DNA of 15,210 nt from an uncultured Treponema sp. GTDB lineage: Bacteria > Spirochaetota > Spirochaetia > Treponematales > Treponemataceae. The stretch is from contig CALDWC010000052.1 in the NCBI GenBank assembly GCA_937923945.1, positions 1 to 15,210 of the forward strand, given 5' to 3'. The translations under genes and the position numbers were made by a program. The notes beneath the pieces are model-generated. The model was not told the DNA's origin, searched no databases, and saw nothing but the letters and a program-made list of their open reading frames with translations. Shown in pieces: positions 14,619-15,210 of this stretch. Position 1 is the stretch's first letter, and every line of letters begins with the position of its first letter.

Positions 14619-14807
14619 TCAGCGTTGTTGAAGGAAATAAGGTTTTAAGTTTTGCAATTCTTCAAGCATTTTCATTTTTGATTTTGGTAAACTGCCTTCA
14701 AGTACGGTTCCATCCAAAGCAACAACCGCTTCACATTCACTGAAAATCGCATGCACATGCGGCTGATGATGTTTACCACTTTGCCCATTTTGCATTCTAA
14801 CGCTCAT
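14619..14807 (-). pseudogene. Shortened DUF4160-like gene
   Basis: A 62-residue frame with the DUF4160 core: 'HHQPHVHAIFSECEAVVALD' (13-32), then 'GTVLEGSLPKSKMKML' (33-48). DUF4160 proteins are small, often sit beside DUF2442 genes, and have no firmly known activity. Here the usual N-terminal strand is absent: a stop codon lies immediately before the ATG. The C-terminal 'W.elH.deL..nW' helix is replaced by an unrelated end. No DUF2442 partner is visible and no ribosome site precedes the ATG. I think it is a remnant, though a small working gene cannot be excluded. Confidence 0.4.
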
Positions 14808-14871
14808 TCAATTTTGAAGTGCAACATAGTGGACATAAAAACTCTGCCGGCGTTTTAAATCTTCTCACCTT

Positions 14872-14900
14872 ATTATACCAAAATATTCGCGCCGTGAAAA
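14872..14900 (-). promoter_or_regulatory. Extended -10 promoter upstream of the DUF4160 remnant
   Basis: Minus strand: TTTTCA (complement of 14895-14900), a 17-base spacer, then TGGTATAAT with a perfect -10 box (complement of 14872-14877) and an extended -10 TG. A purine-rich AAGGTGAG follows, but no start codon is well placed after it. Confidence 0.45.
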
Positions 14901-14946
14901 GAACACGCCGGATTGTCCATGAAGAAGCGGTAAAACATTCCGCTTT

Positions 14947-14995
14947 GCTGCCTACCGCCTCACACCTCTTACCTATTGCCTCTCGCCTCATGCCT
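14947..14995 (-). repeat. Degenerate heptamer tandem repeat
   Basis: Seven head-to-tail 7-base units of the form AGGYNNN on the minus strand: AGGCATG, AGGCGAG, AGGCAAT, AGGTAAG, AGGTGTG, AGGCGGT and AGGCAGC. The AGG is invariant and the fourth base is always C or T. The first unit supplies the stop codon of the radical SAM fragment. A long frame across it (14797-15006) is not a gene. Confidence 0.7.
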
Positions 14996-15155
14996 GTTCC
15001 CTCCACTCGAGTACTATGTCTTTATTCTTTTTGGCGACGGAGCAAAAGTGGCGGTTGATTTCAAGCGGGTCGCCGGTTTTGCTTTCGTTTGCATTCCGTA
15101 CCATACACGGCGCACAAAACGCCGCCTTGTCGCATTTTGCACATTCTCTTTTGCC
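14988..15155 (-). pseudogene. 3' fragment of a radical SAM/SPASM gene
   Basis: The frame from 15155 down to TGA 14988-14990 encodes 55 residues typical of the C-terminal SPASM cluster domain. CxxC (residues 5 and 8), CxxC (14 and 17) and a later Cys38 appear in the setting 'ECAKCDKAAFCAPCMV', then 'TGDPLEINRHFCSVAKK'. SPASM domains bind extra Fe-S clusters in enzymes that modify peptides or other enzymes. There is no start codon. The 5' side ends exactly at the repeat end at 15157, and an in-frame stop lies within that repeat, so the catalytic half has been lost or separated. It cannot be active alone. The parent family is unknown. Confidence 0.6.
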
Positions 15156-15156
15156 T

Positions 15157-15176
15157 AAGGAAACACTGATTAATTA
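15157..15176 (+). repeat. End of a dispersed repeat
   Basis: AAGGAAACACTGATTAATTA matches the start of the short repeat copy at 2311-2330 in 18 of 20 bases. It abuts the truncated radical SAM fragment. The rest of any element would lie to the right, where only 34 bases remain; they are AT-rich and show nothing recognisable. Confidence 0.5.
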
Positions 15177-15210
15177 CCATTTTTTACATGACAAAAAAAT
15201 ATAAATGAGT

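Noticed and set aside
14947..14995. CRISPR array
   Set aside because: Units are 7 bases with no spacers, and no cas genes are present; no CRISPR was seen anywhere in the window.
14797..15006. 69-residue minus-strand frame
   Set aside because: It covers the heptamer array and a promoter, has no ribosome site and shows no recognisable domain.

Overview
This window looks like part of a Treponema chromosome (Spirochaetota). The evidence is a thiamine transport operon, a spirochaete-style chemoreceptor, an adjacent TIGR03545/TIGR03546 gene pair, moderate-to-low GC, sigma70-like promoters, tRNA genes without encoded CCA, and a repeat-rich accessory end. Genus is an inference from overall protein flavour; no rRNA or other marker is present.

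Layout from left to right. A leftward promoter (33-62) serves a gene beyond the edge. A membrane chemoreceptor (143-2233, minus) follows, then about 700 bases holding two copies of a dispersed, highly structured repeat (2311-2475 and 2555-2901). Next is a translationally coupled pair of uncharacterised membrane proteins (2940-5854, minus) with its own promoter. A divergent promoter drives tRNA-Asn and rpmB (6050-6329, plus), which end at a long hairpin terminator. Then come miaA (6473-7399, minus) and the thiBPQ thiamine/TPP uptake operon (11122 down to 7705, minus), which is headed by a TPP riboswitch. dnaX (11336-13240, plus) is transcribed divergently from it. Convergent to dnaX lies an arsenite methyltransferase gene (14037 down to 13282, minus) interrupted by an in-frame TGA. 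tRNA-Phe (14163-14091, minus) lies just upstream of that gene. The last kilobase is a graveyard: a frameshifted exported-protein gene, a shortened DUF4160-like gene, a degenerate heptamer array, and the 3' end of a radical SAM/SPASM gene cut off at another repeat end.

The main discovery is that the methyltransferase is very probably a selenoprotein. Its TGA stands where ArsM enzymes have their third arsenic-binding cysteine. The frame stays open for 57 more sensible codons, and a bacterial SECIS-like hairpin with an AGGU loop sits at almost the same distance after the TGA as in E. coli fdhF. Normal gene calling would cut the protein to 193 residues.

Other points of interest: miaA and dnaX both appear to be leaderless, with the -10 box exactly six bases before the ATG and no ribosome binding site. 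The TPP riboswitch aptamer contains the thiB Shine-Dalgarno sequence. dnaX has an in-frame A AAA AAC slip site that would give a gamma-like 445-residue product. The larger repeat folds into a multibranched structure closed by a 16-pair stem.
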